A DNA stretch of 49,753 bases from Candidatus Thiodiazotropha sp. 'RUGA' (lineage in GTDB: Bacteria > Pseudomonadota > Gammaproteobacteria > Chromatiales > Chromatiaceae): NCBI GenBank assembly GCA_016842065.1, contig JAEPDS010000029.1, forward strand, positions 1-49,753, read 5' to 3'. Every line of letters starts with the position of its first letter. Within the stretch, counting starts at the first letter, position 1. Positions 17,596 through 26,611 of this stretch are shown here, one piece after another. The notes under the pieces were generated by a model. That model searched no databases and was not told where the DNA came from. It saw only the letters and a list, made by a program, of their open reading frames with translations. The position numbers and the translations under genes are program-made.

Positions 17596-17949
17596 CCTTA
17601 TCTCCATGTTTTATTGATTGTTTTAGGTTGATTCCTGAAATTGGCGCGACTGTGCGTGGTATTAATGGATAACCCGATTGAGTGGATATGAGCTGCCATC
17701 CGGATGCACAGCCGCTAATCGGGGCAACATGGTGAAGCTAGCTCAGAATTATTAAGAGCTGATTAATTACTTGACCTCAAAAGACCTGCTCATGATGTGA
17801 TTATTCAGGGAGCGGGCTTGGGTGAGGTGTTGTCTCGTTGTAGTGAATTGTATGGACCAGATGTTTGCCACCTGATGGTGTAGTGAGTTGGTTTGGGAAT
17901 GGGCAGCTGCTTCGGCATAGGGCCTTGTTACAGCCGAGATTTCCTATTC
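17596..17949. other. Intergenic region without recognisable features
   Basis: 354 bases. A stretch near 17926 (TAGGGCCTTGTTACA) vaguely resembles the GTTAACAGGCCCTA repeat but is too diverged to count as a copy. Nothing else is seen. Confidence 0.45.
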
Positions 17950-18264
17950 TTAACTCTCTTCCTCACCGATCGGCTCATGCTCGGAGGTGGCGACCATGCC
18001 GATCTGTTTGTCGAGATTGAGAAACAGGCAGAGTGGACTCTCATGTCTGAGGATCGAAATGATGTCTTTGAATCGACTGATCGGGAAATGAATGACCGGT
18101 TTGTCGGATTGCAGTCTGTTTTGAGGTGGCTTGACAGCTTCCTTGTGAAATATCAGTTCACCGACTCTGGTGTTGTTCTGGAAACAGTAGACCACAGCCT
18201 CATATTTATGGCCGCTGTATTGCCAGATTTTGTAGGAGTCAAAGTCCTTTCTTATTGTCGCCAT
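17950..18264 (-). CDS. Hypothetical protein, 104 residues
   Basis: A small, probably cytoplasmic protein with no signal peptide or membrane segment. Notable parts are the start IRKDFDSYKIWQYSGHKYEA, a central VIHFPISRFKDIISILRHE and an acidic end EPIGEEES. The alternating pattern suggests a mixed alpha/beta fold. I do not recognise the family. Its amino-acid composition is normal for a real protein, and no competing frame on the opposite strand is better. Confidence 0.6.
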   Translation of the reverse strand: MATIRKDFDSYKIWQYSGHKYEAVVYCFQNNTRVGELIFHKEAVKPPQNRLQSDKPVIHFPISRFKDIISILRHESPLCLFLNLDKQIGMVATSEHEPIGEEES

Positions 18265-18403
18265 ATTCTCTATCCGCCTCTATTGCGAGCTTGACTGAAC
18301 CTGGTGGAGGTGGAACCTGTTAGTCCACCCGAGTTGCGAATCGATAGAATCTACGGTAACAGATCTGTTCTGGCAGACAAGCGCCGTGCCGCGTGGTCTG
18401 TTA

Positions 18404-19252
18404 TCAGTAGTTTTCCACATTGACCCGTGTCTTCGATTCACTGATCACCCAGCTTACCGCTACACCTATTGCCGCAAAGCGATCCTCGGTCAGCAGAGGA
18501 CTCTCTTCGAAGACCGCATTACTCAGGGTGTCATAACGGACAAACGCGCCAACCCAGGTGCGTTCAAAGCGTTTGGAGAGGGTGAACAGAAACTGGCTGC
18601 CACTGTAACCCCCAGTGGTTTGGTAGGCCGGACGCTCATTGGTCGCATATTGAGGATCGACTCCGTAGAAATAGTCGTGCTGATCCTCTGTGGCGTAGAT
18701 TGGCCCGGCGACAAAGCCAAGATTCCAACCCGGTAGCGCAGGCAGGTCGGTGATATCCAGATTGAGTCTGGGCGAGAAGACCCAGCCGATGGACTCGGAT
18801 GAACGCTCAACGGTAAAAGCGGCGCGGGCAGGCATACGCAGTCTAAGTGAGCGTGTCCGGTTCTCGTTGCGCCACAGGGTGAGGTCGATCTGGGGGCCGA
18901 ACTCAAAGGTGGTTTTGAGGTCGGGCATTCCTTCGCGTTCATCGATATCGTCGCTGTTGGTAGGCGGTGAAGCGGAAAAACTCAATGTCAGATCAACCAG
19001 CTCCGAATCGAACAGACTGCCCCGGATTCCATGGCGGTCAGCTTTGAGAAAGTCACCGTGATAGACGAAATAGGGTACAGGCAGCAGAAAATTGTGTGAC
19101 TTGTCAGAGCCGCGATAGGCGGGAAAGCTCATAGCCCCAATGCCAATTCCGGCCTCCCACAGAGGTTTCTCCTCAGCCGGGCTTGAAACCGGGGCAATGA
19201 GTAGGGTAACCAAGAGTAGTATTAAAACAGTGTTGTGTGTCATCAAAAACAT
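18404..19252 (-). CDS. MipA/OmpV family outer-membrane protein
   Basis: 282 residues with a signal peptide (THNTVLILLLVTLLIAPVSS) and the MipA/OmpV signature: WEAGIGIGAMSFPAYRGSDK near the start and strands with RLNLDITDLPALPGWNLGF. It ends with FAAIGVAVSWVISESKTRVN plus a short tail. This is a barrel family; MipA scaffolds murein enzymes in E. coli, while many members have no known role. The chosen start (MFLMTHN) is one of two close ATG codons; ATG 19243 is an alternative. A further upstream ATG at 19303 would add 17 residues before the signal peptide. Confidence 0.83.
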   Translation of the reverse strand: MFLMTHNTVLILLLVTLLIAPVSSPAEEKPLWEAGIGIGAMSFPAYRGSDKSHNFLLPVPYFVYHGDFLKADRHGIRGSLFDSELVDLTLSFSASPPTNSDDIDEREGMPDLKTTFEFGPQIDLTLWRNENRTRSLRLRMPARAAFTVERSSESIGWVFSPRLNLDITDLPALPGWNLGFVAGPIYATEDQHDYFYGVDPQYATNERPAYQTTGGYSGSQFLFTLSKRFERTWVGAFVRYDTLSNAVFEESPLLTEDRFAAIGVAVSWVISESKTRVNVENY

Positions 19253-19567
19253 TCCAAAGAGACGAAGGTCCTGTTGTAACTCAGTCTGTTGTGTTGGCGT
19301 CATATTTTATCGAAAAATCAATCTCAATTCATAACAGTGTGGTTACGCTTCGTGAATACAGCGTCATTCTATCCTGTCGTGCTGTATTGTGTAACTTACA
19401 TACATCATATTCGCGTGGGAATCGACGCAATAGTGCAACCAGGCGGCTGACCAATAGGGGCAGCTGACATTTTTATACCTTTTCAAAAAGAGAGAGGCTG
19501 CCTATAGTGCCTTTATTCATTTGAATAAGATGCGCTGTTACAGGTGGTGGTTTATCTCGGAGGAAAG
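19253..19567. other. Divergent intergenic region
   Basis: Promoter-bearing gap between the MipA-like gene and the pentapeptide-repeat gene. The only signal I can support is the GGAGG ribosome site at 19559 for the latter. Confidence 0.45.
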
Positions 19568-20326
19568 GTGATCAAACAAATCCTGTTTTCACTTATGGTG
19601 ACTATCTCGATGCAGTCATCAGGCGAGGCGCCGTCACAGTCCATACCGATAGGGGATTGTGACTCACCGGTTTCAAGACATGACTATACCCATTGTGATT
19701 TCAGCGGCCGTGATCTCACCGGTGTCGATCTGCAGGGGAGTCGGTTGAGTGGTGTCAATTTTCAGAATGCCAGGTTGATCGACTGTAACCTTTCCCGGGC
19801 AATTCTGGTGAAAGCTGATTTAAAGTGGGCGATGCTCTCCGGTTGTCTGGCGGATGCCGCCGATTTTACCGATGCAGATCTGTTTCATACCAATTTTGAT
19901 GAAAGCTCACTGAATCGAAGTAATTTTACCAATGCCTACCTTTTTGGAGCCAGTATCAATGAGGCCAGTGTGAGTGGCGCTAATTTTTCCAACGCCAACA
20001 TGAAGGATATTTCGATGGAGGAGAGTCAGTTGGATGATAGCGTTTTTGATCAGGCATTTATGATGCGGGCTGTACTCATTGGCAGCACGCTCAGGAGGAC
20101 AAGTCTGCGTCAGGTAGTTTTGACCGGTGCGGCTTTGGAGCAGGCGGATTTCTCCCAGGCGGACTTGTCGGGCTCTCTGCTGAATGGTGTGGCCTTGACC
20201 GAGACTCTGTTCAGGGAGGCAAATCTTGAGGGGGCGCGTTTTGTCAATGCTCGGGTTCAGTCTGTCGATCTGACTGGGGCAAAAGGGGTGGCAAGAGACT
20301 TTCCAGAGGTTTCTGGAAAACCCTAA
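19568..20326 (+). CDS. Exported pentapeptide-repeat protein
   Basis: 252 residues. A signal peptide (VIKQILFSLMVTISMQSSG) is followed by a short region with three cysteines. Consecutive A(D/N)Lxx-type pentapeptides then run from about residue 45 to 240 (CDFSGRDLTGVDLQGSRLSG, DADLFHTNFDESSLNRSNF). This predicts a right-handed quadrilateral beta-helix in the periplasm. The role is unknown; family members act by shape or charge mimicry or as scaffolds. I chose the GTG at 19568 because GGAGG lies four bases before it and the signal peptide begins there. A perfect 8-bp hairpin overlaps the last codons. Confidence 0.85.
   Translation: MIKQILFSLMVTISMQSSGEAPSQSIPIGDCDSPVSRHDYTHCDFSGRDLTGVDLQGSRLSGVNFQNARLIDCNLSRAILVKADLKWAMLSGCLADAADFTDADLFHTNFDESSLNRSNFTNAYLFGASINEASVSGANFSNANMKDISMEESQLDDSVFDQAFMMRAVLIGSTLRRTSLRQVVLTGAALEQADFSQADLSGSLLNGVALTETLFREANLEGARFVNARVQSVDLTGAKGVARDFPEVSGKP
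20300..20319 (+). other. Perfect hairpin at the 3' end of the pentapeptide gene
   Basis: TTTCCAGA, loop GGTT, TCTGGAAA. The stem overlaps the last coding bases. No T-run follows, so its function is open. Confidence 0.35.
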
Positions 20327-20383
20327 CCAGCTGTATTAATTAGCAAAAGCTTTAGTCTCTATTGTCACAACCAGCTATGCAGT

Positions 20384-20397
20384 TTGATATCAATCAA
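20384..20397. promoter_or_regulatory. FNR/DNR-type box upstream of the sco-fusion unit
   Basis: TTGATATCAATCAA matches the TTGAT-N4-ATCAA consensus perfectly. It lies about 215 bases before the first ATG (20607), which implies either a long leader or a further unrecognised site. The identical 14-mer recurs at 34752. Confidence 0.65.
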
Positions 20398-20606
20398 ATC
20401 TCTCGAGGAAGTCTTGGGGTTTAATAGAGCTTCAGTATCGAAAATTTGATCAATCCGGAGATGCTGGCGTTTTGATGTGAGCCGGGTTGGCCCCGTCAAA
20501 CGCGGATGGTTGGGCTTCCCGGCCCGCCTGATCGGGTTACTGTCAACAGATATTGATCTGTTCATTTATTCTTTAAAGAGGTTTTGAAGGATCTGATGAG
20601 GTGCTC

Positions 20607-20942
20607 ATGATTCAGCGAATCCTGATGCTGTTGTTCGTTCTGTTCGGCATGGTTCGAGCGGAAGCTGCAAACGACGACCAGTTGGCAGCCATTAAAACGC
20701 TTGGTTCGCTGAATGGCGTCGCCCTGCATTGTGGGAGACTTGATCAGACACAAAGAATTAAACAAGCATTGGTATTCAATCTGCCCAAACAGCGTCAATT
20801 GGGAGAGTTGTTTGATTACCAGACCAATAAATCCTTTATGGCGTTCATCAATGAAAGTAGGGTCTGTCCCTCAACTGAAATCTTCAAACAACAGGTTGAT
20901 ATGGCGATAGACGAACTGTCTGCGGTGTATCAGAGGCCATGA
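20607..20942 (+). CDS. Small exported protein, first gene of the sco-fusion unit
   Basis: 111 residues with a signal peptide (IQRILMLLFVLFGMVRAEA). The mature part is about 90 residues with two cysteines (LHCGRL, RVCPST) that could form a disulfide. A predominantly helical pattern continues through FKQQVDMAIDELSAVY. I do not recognise the family. GAGG lies five bases before the ATG. The stop overlaps the start of the following gene in an ATGA junction, so the two are translationally coupled and probably act together in the periplasm. Confidence 0.65.
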   Translation: MIQRILMLLFVLFGMVRAEAANDDQLAAIKTLGSLNGVALHCGRLDQTQRIKQALVFNLPKQRQLGELFDYQTNKSFMAFINESRVCPSTEIFKQQVDMAIDELSAVYQRP

Positions 20943-22393
20943 GCAATATTGATAAACATGTCCCGATCGCACTGATATTGTTATTGATTACAGCCTGGAT
21001 TTGGCCGCTGGCAAGCACCGCAACAGAAACCGAGGATGAGTTTCGGGTTGTGGTAACAATTAAACCACTACATTCCATCCTTTCCGGCCTGATGTTAGGG
21101 CTCGGTGAGCCCGAGCTGCTGATCGACGATGCTCAATTGCCTCATCAGTTCATACCGTCACCCGAGCAGTGGCAACGTATGCAGCAAGCGGATCTCTTGT
21201 TCTGGGTCGGGCCGGAGTTGGAATCGTCTCTTGCCGAGTCCGTAGAGCAGATGGATAAAAGTACAGAGATAATCGAGTTATTGTCCCATTCCGGTTTGAA
21301 GGTGTTGCCGTCCCGCCATCAGAAACAACAGCGCGATCCACACTTTTGGCTGGATAATCGTAATCTGATGATTATGCTCGATGATCTAACGCTCCTCCTG
21401 CAGCAAATGGATACGAAACGTACACATATATATGAGCGTAACCGGCAAACCGTGCTGGCCCGGTTGGCCCGCATCGACCGTGAATATGAATATGGTTATC
21501 GGGGAATGAAAGCGGGACTGGGTATTCAGTATCATGACACCCTGCAATATTTTGAGCAGGCCTATGCCCTCAAGGTTCTTGATCACCTTAGTGGTTCGCC
21601 GACCCAACCAGCCGATGCCAAAGGATTGTTGCGGATGCGTGAGAGGATCACTTCCGGTGAAGCAGTGTGCCTGCTATCGGAACGTGGTTTTCCAAATAAG
21701 CATCTAGCCCTATTGACTGAGGAGAGTGATATAAACCATGGTATTTTGAATAGTTTCGGCATTGGACTGTCACCTGGCCCTGATCTCTACTTTGAACTCA
21801 TGGCGCATAATACGGATGAGATCAAACGTTGTCTGAATGCGGATATGGTGCAGGCGGGAAAAGCCAGGAGTGCTGCTCAGCAGGATAAACTGGTTGCCGC
21901 CGAGGGTATCGGTAAAGGGACATTTCTGCTAACCGATCATCTGGGCAGACTGGTGACCGATGAAACGATGCTGGGGAAGTTTGCGATTGTCTATTTTGGT
22001 TATACCTATTGCCCGGATATCTGTCCAACCTCACTGCAGATTGTGTTTCAGGCGCTGAATGAGCTGGGTGACAATGCGGCCCGGTTTCAACCTTACTTCA
22101 TCACGATCGATCCACAGCGGGATAGTGTTGCCGTCATGAAAAAGTATGTGGAGTACTACGACGAACGACTGATTGGGGTTACCGGATCCGAAGCTATGAT
22201 CGAGCGGGTTGCCGCGCAGTTCAAAGCCAGATTCGAACGGGTGGATGAGGCATCCGACGATCCTGATCTCTATCTTATGGATCATACTGCCAGTCTCTAC
22301 CTGCTCGATCCGAGCGGCCGGTTCATAAACAAGTTCGCTCATGGAATATCACCTCTTGAACTTGCTGCCAAACTGAATGAGCTGATTGAGTAA
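20939..22393 (+). CDS. Fusion of ZnuA-like metal-binding protein and SCO1/SenC copper chaperone
   Basis: 484 residues. A membrane or signal segment (8-26) is followed by a ZnuA/TroA-type cluster-9 solute-binding domain at about 34-305. Candidate metal ligands are H45 (KPLHS), H69 (LPHQF), H135 (DPHFWLDN) and H199 (YHD). A SCO1/SenC thioredoxin-like domain spans about 318-484 with C358-PDI-C362 and H449 (MDHTASLYLLDPSG), the three copper ligands of SCO proteins. SCO proteins deliver copper to CuA sites, and NosZ contains one. The gene lies 320 bases upstream of nosZ. The two-domain fusion is unusual. Confidence 0.85.
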   Translation: MSNIDKHVPIALILLLITAWIWPLASTATETEDEFRVVVTIKPLHSILSGLMLGLGEPELLIDDAQLPHQFIPSPEQWQRMQQADLLFWVGPELESSLAESVEQMDKSTEIIELLSHSGLKVLPSRHQKQQRDPHFWLDNRNLMIMLDDLTLLLQQMDTKRTHIYERNRQTVLARLARIDREYEYGYRGMKAGLGIQYHDTLQYFEQAYALKVLDHLSGSPTQPADAKGLLRMRERITSGEAVCLLSERGFPNKHLALLTEESDINHGILNSFGIGLSPGPDLYFELMAHNTDEIKRCLNADMVQAGKARSAAQQDKLVAAEGIGKGTFLLTDHLGRLVTDETMLGKFAIVYFGYTYCPDICPTSLQIVFQALNELGDNAARFQPYFITIDPQRDSVAVMKKYVEYYDERLIGVTGSEAMIERVAAQFKARFERVDEASDDPDLYLMDHTASLYLLDPSGRFINKFAHGISPLELAAKLNELIE

Positions 22394-22712
22394 GTATCCG
22401 GTTTTCAGTTGAGATTGTTAATCTCCAATGGATCGTGCTTATCCATTGTGGATGTTTTTTAACTTCAATTCCTCTTACCAGGATTACTCACAATTGAGTA
22501 TGTTCTGTTACCTCTTTAAGGTTGCTGCTCTCTTAGATGTAATAAAAATTAATTATGACTCTCTCTAAATTACTTGGAAATTGCGGCATTTAACCTAGGA
22601 ATTATGGCATTTGACCTAAATCAATGAGGTTTAATGGCCATTTGTTGAATATCTTTTATCTCGACATATTTCAGATATGTCCTTCTCTTTATAATCACGG
22701 GGACGGGGAACG
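22394..22712. other. nosZ promoter region
   Basis: AT-rich leader of nosZ. It contains the FNR-type box at 22611-22624. Just upstream, 22585-22610 resembles a degenerate duplicate of that box region (GGCATTTAACCTA versus GGCATTTGACCTA). Confidence 0.55.
22611..22624. promoter_or_regulatory. FNR/DNR-type box of nosZ
   Basis: TTGACCTAAATCAA differs at one position from TTGAT-N4-ATCAA. A GAATAT -10-like hexamer (22648-22653) lies where a class II activator site centred at -41.5 would require. That places the start of transcription near 22659, about 54 bases before the nosZ ATG. Confidence 0.7.
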
Positions 22713-25010
22713 ATGAACAATAGTTTGAAACGTATATCCGCATTGGGCATAGGTTTGGGAATTGGCTTGACCGCCGCAACCAATGCATGGTCCCAGTCGG
22801 CGCTTGAAGATGTCATGAAAGCGCGTGGACTCACTCAGCAGGATCTGCTTGCGGCAGCAAAAACCTATACGCCAACCGGAGGGCGCGATGAGTATCTGGC
22901 CTTCAGCTCCGGTGGACAGAGCGGACAGGTCATCGTTTACGGTATCCCTTCCATGAGGATACTCAAGTATATCGCTGTTTTTACACCTGAACCCTGGCAG
23001 GGCTACGGCTTTGATGATGAATCAAAAGCGGTACTGGCACAGGGCAGGATACAGGGCAAGGATATCAACTACGGCGATACCCACCATCCGGCATTCTCTG
23101 AGACCAACGGTGAATACAACGGCCGTTATCTATTTATCAACGATAAAGCCAATCCGCGTATGGCAGTCATCGATCTGCACGATTTCGAGACCAAGCAGAT
23201 CGTGGTCAATCCATTTATGAAATCGGAGCATGGTGGCGCTTTTGTTACACCGAACACCGAATATGTGATGGAGGCATCCCAGTATGCGGCACCGTTTGCA
23301 GATGAATTTGTGCCGCTGGAGGAGTTTAACGATAAATACCGTGGTGCAGTAACCTACTGGAAGTTTGACGATAAAAAGGGTCGCCTGGACCCATCACAGT
23401 CATTCACCTTTGAGTTGCCTCCCTACAGTCAGGATCTTTCCGATGCAGGTAAAGGGCCTTCCATGGGTTGGGGTTTTACCAACTCCTTCTGTTCTGAACG
23501 ATATGTCGGTGGTATCGAGCGTGGACGTCCTCCCTTTGAAGCGGGCTGTTCACAAAAGGATACCGATTTTCTGCATGTGACAAACTGGAAAAAGGCTGCC
23601 GAACTGGTCGCTGCCGGCAAAGTAAAGAAGTCCAAGGGCGCTTATATGATCCCTATGGAACAGGCCGTGAAAGAGGGGCTGCTCTATCTGATTCCAGAGC
23701 CAAAAAGTCCGCACGGTGTTGATGTCAGTCCCGACGGTTCCCATATCATCGTCTCCGGTAAGCTGGACAGTCATGCCTGGGTCTACAGCTGGGAGAAGAT
23801 TCAAAAAGCAATCAAAGAGAAGAAGTTTGAAGGTGAGGATCCATACGGTATCCCGATCATCGCAATGAAAGACGCCTTGCATACACAAGTGCAGGTAGGG
23901 CTTGGTCCTTTGCATACCCAGTATGATGCCAAGGAGTGTATTGTCTATACCTCGATCTATGTCGATTCAATGGTAACCAAGTGGAACTACTGTGACGGCA
24001 AGGTGTTGGATCAATTGCATATCCACTACAACATCGGTCATCTGGTCGCGATGGAAGGTGATTCCGTATCACCGGATGGTAAATATCTTGTCTCTCTGAA
24101 CAAGCTTGCCATCGATCGCTTCAATCCGGTCGGACCACTGCATCCGCAGAATCATCAGTTGATCGACATCAGCGGTGACAAGATGCAGCTGCTCTACGAT
24201 ATGCCGTTACCCTTGGGTGAGCCGCACTATGTGGTTGCCATCAAAGCGGACAAACTGAAGCCTGCGGTACGCTACAAATCCGGTTGGGACAGTCGTACTG
24301 ACAAGAAGTCACCCTACAAGACACGAGCCGGTCGAGAGAAGGTGGTGCGTGGCGAGGATGGTGTGGTGCATGTTTACGGTACAGTGATCCGTTCCCATAT
24401 CACGCCGGAAATCATCGAAGTGGAAGAGGGTGAGACAGTATCCATTCATCTGACCAATCTGGAACGTGCCGAGGATGAGACCCATGGTTTTGCACTCTAT
24501 GGACAGAATGTAAATCTTTCGATTGAACCGGGTAAGACCGTCTCGGCAACCTTCAAAGCGGATAAGGCCGGTGTCTATCCCTATTACTGCACCGAGTTCT
24601 GCTCTGCCTTGCATCTGGAAATGCAGGGATACCTGCTAGTCAAACCGAAAGGGTATGTGGCCACGACAACCGAAATACAGGAAGGCACCAAATATACCCA
24701 GGCTGACTATGAGAAGCAGGTGAAAACCAATATTGATACCCAAGCGGTTATTGATTCAGTTGTTGGCTTCATTACCAGTCATAACTACAAAGACTTCCCG
24801 GAAGTCGTGGCCCTGGTGGAAGATGCAACCGATCAGCTTGGTTTTGCCGAAGAGGCCAAGAAAAAGTCTGAAGGATTTGCTACCAAGGGTGACTACCAAA
24901 ACGCCACACTGTGGGCGGGTCAATGGTGGCAATATCAAGTCAAGACAGCTGATCTTGGATTACGTGCAAAGACCTTCCTGGAAGAGCATGGAGCGAAAAA
25001 GGTCAAATAG
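22713..25010 (+). CDS. nosZ: Nitrous-oxide reductase, clade II (Sec-dependent)
   Basis: Reduces N2O to N2 in the periplasm. The signal peptide (GIGLGIGLTAATNAWS) lacks twin arginines, as in clade II. The seven histidines of the CuZ cluster can be placed: H124, H125, H173, H334, H401, H443 and H505. The CuA domain (about 545-645) has H591, C626, C630, H634 and M637. Beyond residue 645 there is an approximately 120-residue helical extension without any CxxCH motif. Some clade II enzymes carry a cytochrome c domain at this place. GGGGA precedes the ATG. The cytochrome, nosB and maturation genes follow on the same strand. Confidence 0.96.
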   Translation: MNNSLKRISALGIGLGIGLTAATNAWSQSALEDVMKARGLTQQDLLAAAKTYTPTGGRDEYLAFSSGGQSGQVIVYGIPSMRILKYIAVFTPEPWQGYGFDDESKAVLAQGRIQGKDINYGDTHHPAFSETNGEYNGRYLFINDKANPRMAVIDLHDFETKQIVVNPFMKSEHGGAFVTPNTEYVMEASQYAAPFADEFVPLEEFNDKYRGAVTYWKFDDKKGRLDPSQSFTFELPPYSQDLSDAGKGPSMGWGFTNSFCSERYVGGIERGRPPFEAGCSQKDTDFLHVTNWKKAAELVAAGKVKKSKGAYMIPMEQAVKEGLLYLIPEPKSPHGVDVSPDGSHIIVSGKLDSHAWVYSWEKIQKAIKEKKFEGEDPYGIPIIAMKDALHTQVQVGLGPLHTQYDAKECIVYTSIYVDSMVTKWNYCDGKVLDQLHIHYNIGHLVAMEGDSVSPDGKYLVSLNKLAIDRFNPVGPLHPQNHQLIDISGDKMQLLYDMPLPLGEPHYVVAIKADKLKPAVRYKSGWDSRTDKKSPYKTRAGREKVVRGEDGVVHVYGTVIRSHITPEIIEVEEGETVSIHLTNLERAEDETHGFALYGQNVNLSIEPGKTVSATFKADKAGVYPYYCTEFCSALHLEMQGYLLVKPKGYVATTTEIQEGTKYTQADYEKQVKTNIDTQAVIDSVVGFITSHNYKDFPEVVALVEDATDQLGFAEEAKKKSEGFATKGDYQNATLWAGQWWQYQVKTADLGLRAKTFLEEHGAKKVK

Positions 25011-25037
25011 CCTGCTCGGTTTTGAGCATTGAAGAAG

Positions 25038-25059
25038 AAAGGGGTCTTAGGGCCCCTTT
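25038..25059 (+). terminator. Possible weak terminator after nosZ
   Basis: AAAGGGG pairs with CCCCTTT around an 8-base loop, 28 bases past the stop codon. Only a short T-rich stretch follows, so it may attenuate or protect the nosZ message and allow read-through to the cytochrome gene. Confidence 0.5.
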
Positions 25060-25196
25060 CTGCGTTTATCCGAAAAATACGCACATGTTTGACAAGGTTT
25101 ATTTGGCTTTGACTCACAGGAAGTAACTTGCTGCATGTGCATTGTTTCAGTTCCCTCATCGGAACTTAACCACTCGTTGTATATGAGGAACTCAGT

Positions 25197-25520
25197 ATGT
25201 TGAAAATTGTAAACCTCTCATTAATCGGTATGACTCTATTGGTTGTCTCCGCGGCACCAATGAATGCACAAGCCGCTGATGGTGCGGAACTCTACAAAAC
25301 CAAGACTTGCTGGTCATGCCATGGTAAAGATGCCCAATCACCGATCATGCCGATCTATCCCAAGCTTGCCGGGCAGAATGCTGATTACGCTTACAATCAG
25401 ATGAAGGATATCAAGTCAGGCGTTCGTGCCAATGGTCAATCAGCCGCCATGAAAGGGGTCATGGGATTGGTCACGGATGAGGAGATGAGAGCCATAGCCG
25501 ATTGGTTGAGCACTCTCTGA
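25197..25520 (+). CDS. Monoheme cytochrome c (c553 type) of the nos cluster
   Basis: 107 residues with a signal peptide ending near AQAAD. One c-type heme site, C38-WS-C41-H42, is present, and the likely axial methionine lies in the SAAMKGVMG segment. The protein is periplasmic and small, as electron carriers to NosZ are. Clade II nos clusters carry one or two such genes (nosC1/nosC2). The position just after nosZ supports that role, but the exact orthology is inferred. Confidence 0.85.
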   Translation: MLKIVNLSLIGMTLLVVSAAPMNAQAADGAELYKTKTCWSCHGKDAQSPIMPIYPKLAGQNADYAYNQMKDIKSGVRANGQSAAMKGVMGLVTDEEMRAIADWLSTL

Positions 25521-25555
25521 ACAGGCCACCAGATAGGTTATCCGGGAGATGGAGT

Positions 25556-25569
25556 TTGATGTATATCAA
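25556..25569. promoter_or_regulatory. FNR/DNR-type box upstream of the diheme cytochrome gene
   Basis: TTGATGTATATCAA matches TTGAT-N4-ATCAA perfectly. It is centred about 130 bases before the ATG at 25692 and could restart transcription for the nosC-B-D-G-H-F-L-Y part of the cluster. Confidence 0.65.
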
Positions 25570-25691
25570 AGTCATCTAATATACCCCGTGACACACTGAG
25601 AGCGTTATTCAAGTGATACTTTTTATGTGCTGGCGCCCGGGTACGAAGCAAACTGATCCCCTTGCATTACAGGGGAGTGGAGAAACGAATC

Positions 25692-26441
25692 ATGAATCTT
25701 AAACCGATGATCAAATCAGTGACCATAACCTTGGGGCTAGTTGCTTGTGGTGGTGTTGGTGCTGGGTGGAACGAGGCTGGCGGCGAAAAGGATGAAGCGA
25801 TGTTGTTGACGCCCGACCGTGAGCGGGGTATTGCCGTGTACGAGGTCTGTTCTGCCTGCCACCTGCTGGAAGGCTGGGGTCTTGCTGACGGTACTTTCCC
25901 ACAACTTGCTGGTCAGCATCGGAATGTCTTGATTAAACAGATGGCGGATATTCGTGCACAGAACCGGGATAACCCCACCATGTATCCGTTTGCTTTGGAT
26001 GAACAGATCTTGGCAGCGTCCGGATATCATGCTGGTGAGATTAAAGCCGCTCAACTGATGGCTGACGTCACCGCATATATTGCCAAGTTGCCGATGAATC
26101 CGGAAAACGGCAAGGGTCCCTGGAACCAGTTGTTCCCTGAATTTACTCAAGGTAAGAAACTCTACGATGACAACTGCGTTCAATGTCATGGTGCGAACGG
26201 TGAAGGTGACGGTGAGAAATTCTATCCGAAGATCCATGGTCAACACTATGCCTATATGTTGCGTCAGTTTGAGTGGATTCGGGACGGCAAGCGTCGCAAT
26301 GCCAACCCGGAGATGGTAGAGCAGATAAAGAATTTCTCTGACAAGGATATGCAGATGGTCATCAACTATGTATCGCGAATGACGGTACCCAAGGACCTGC
26401 TTGCGCCTTCCAAGGATTGGCAGAATCCGGATTACGATTAG
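25692..26441 (+). CDS. Diheme cytochrome c, probable lipoprotein, of the nos cluster
   Basis: 249 residues with two heme sites, C53-SA-C56-H57 and C162-VQ-C165-H166, each in a cytochrome c domain of about 90-100 residues. The N-terminus ends in LVACGG, a lipobox with C19, so it is probably lipid-anchored at the periplasmic side of a membrane. This is suited to passing electrons from the quinol-side machinery to the soluble cytochrome or to NosZ. GGAG lies nine bases before ATG 25692. An ATG at 25662 would put ten residues before the signal sequence. It has its own FNR-type box. Confidence 0.85.
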   Translation: MNLKPMIKSVTITLGLVACGGVGAGWNEAGGEKDEAMLLTPDRERGIAVYEVCSACHLLEGWGLADGTFPQLAGQHRNVLIKQMADIRAQNRDNPTMYPFALDEQILAASGYHAGEIKAAQLMADVTAYIAKLPMNPENGKGPWNQLFPEFTQGKKLYDDNCVQCHGANGEGDGEKFYPKIHGQHYAYMLRQFEWIRDGKRRNANPEMVEQIKNFSDKDMQMVINYVSRMTVPKDLLAPSKDWQNPDYD

Positions 26442-26611
26442 TGCTGAGAGCGCTGCAGTTCTCCGTACACAGAGCCGGGGCTTATCAACCGCTCTCAGTG
26501 GGCCGGTAGAAAGCGGCAGGCAGCAGACAGGTTGGGTGGTTGGCCCAACCTGGGAGTTGCTTACAGAGATTCACTACTCAAATAATCTTACTTCGTTTCA
26601 AGAGAATCATT

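Noticed and set aside
17926-17940. Extra copy of the GTTAACAGGCCCTA repeat
   Set aside because: Only TAGGGCC and a loose TGTTACA are shared, so it could be chance.
20365-20565. 66-residue minus-strand frame
   Set aside because: No ribosome site, and it covers the FNR-type box upstream of the SCO unit.
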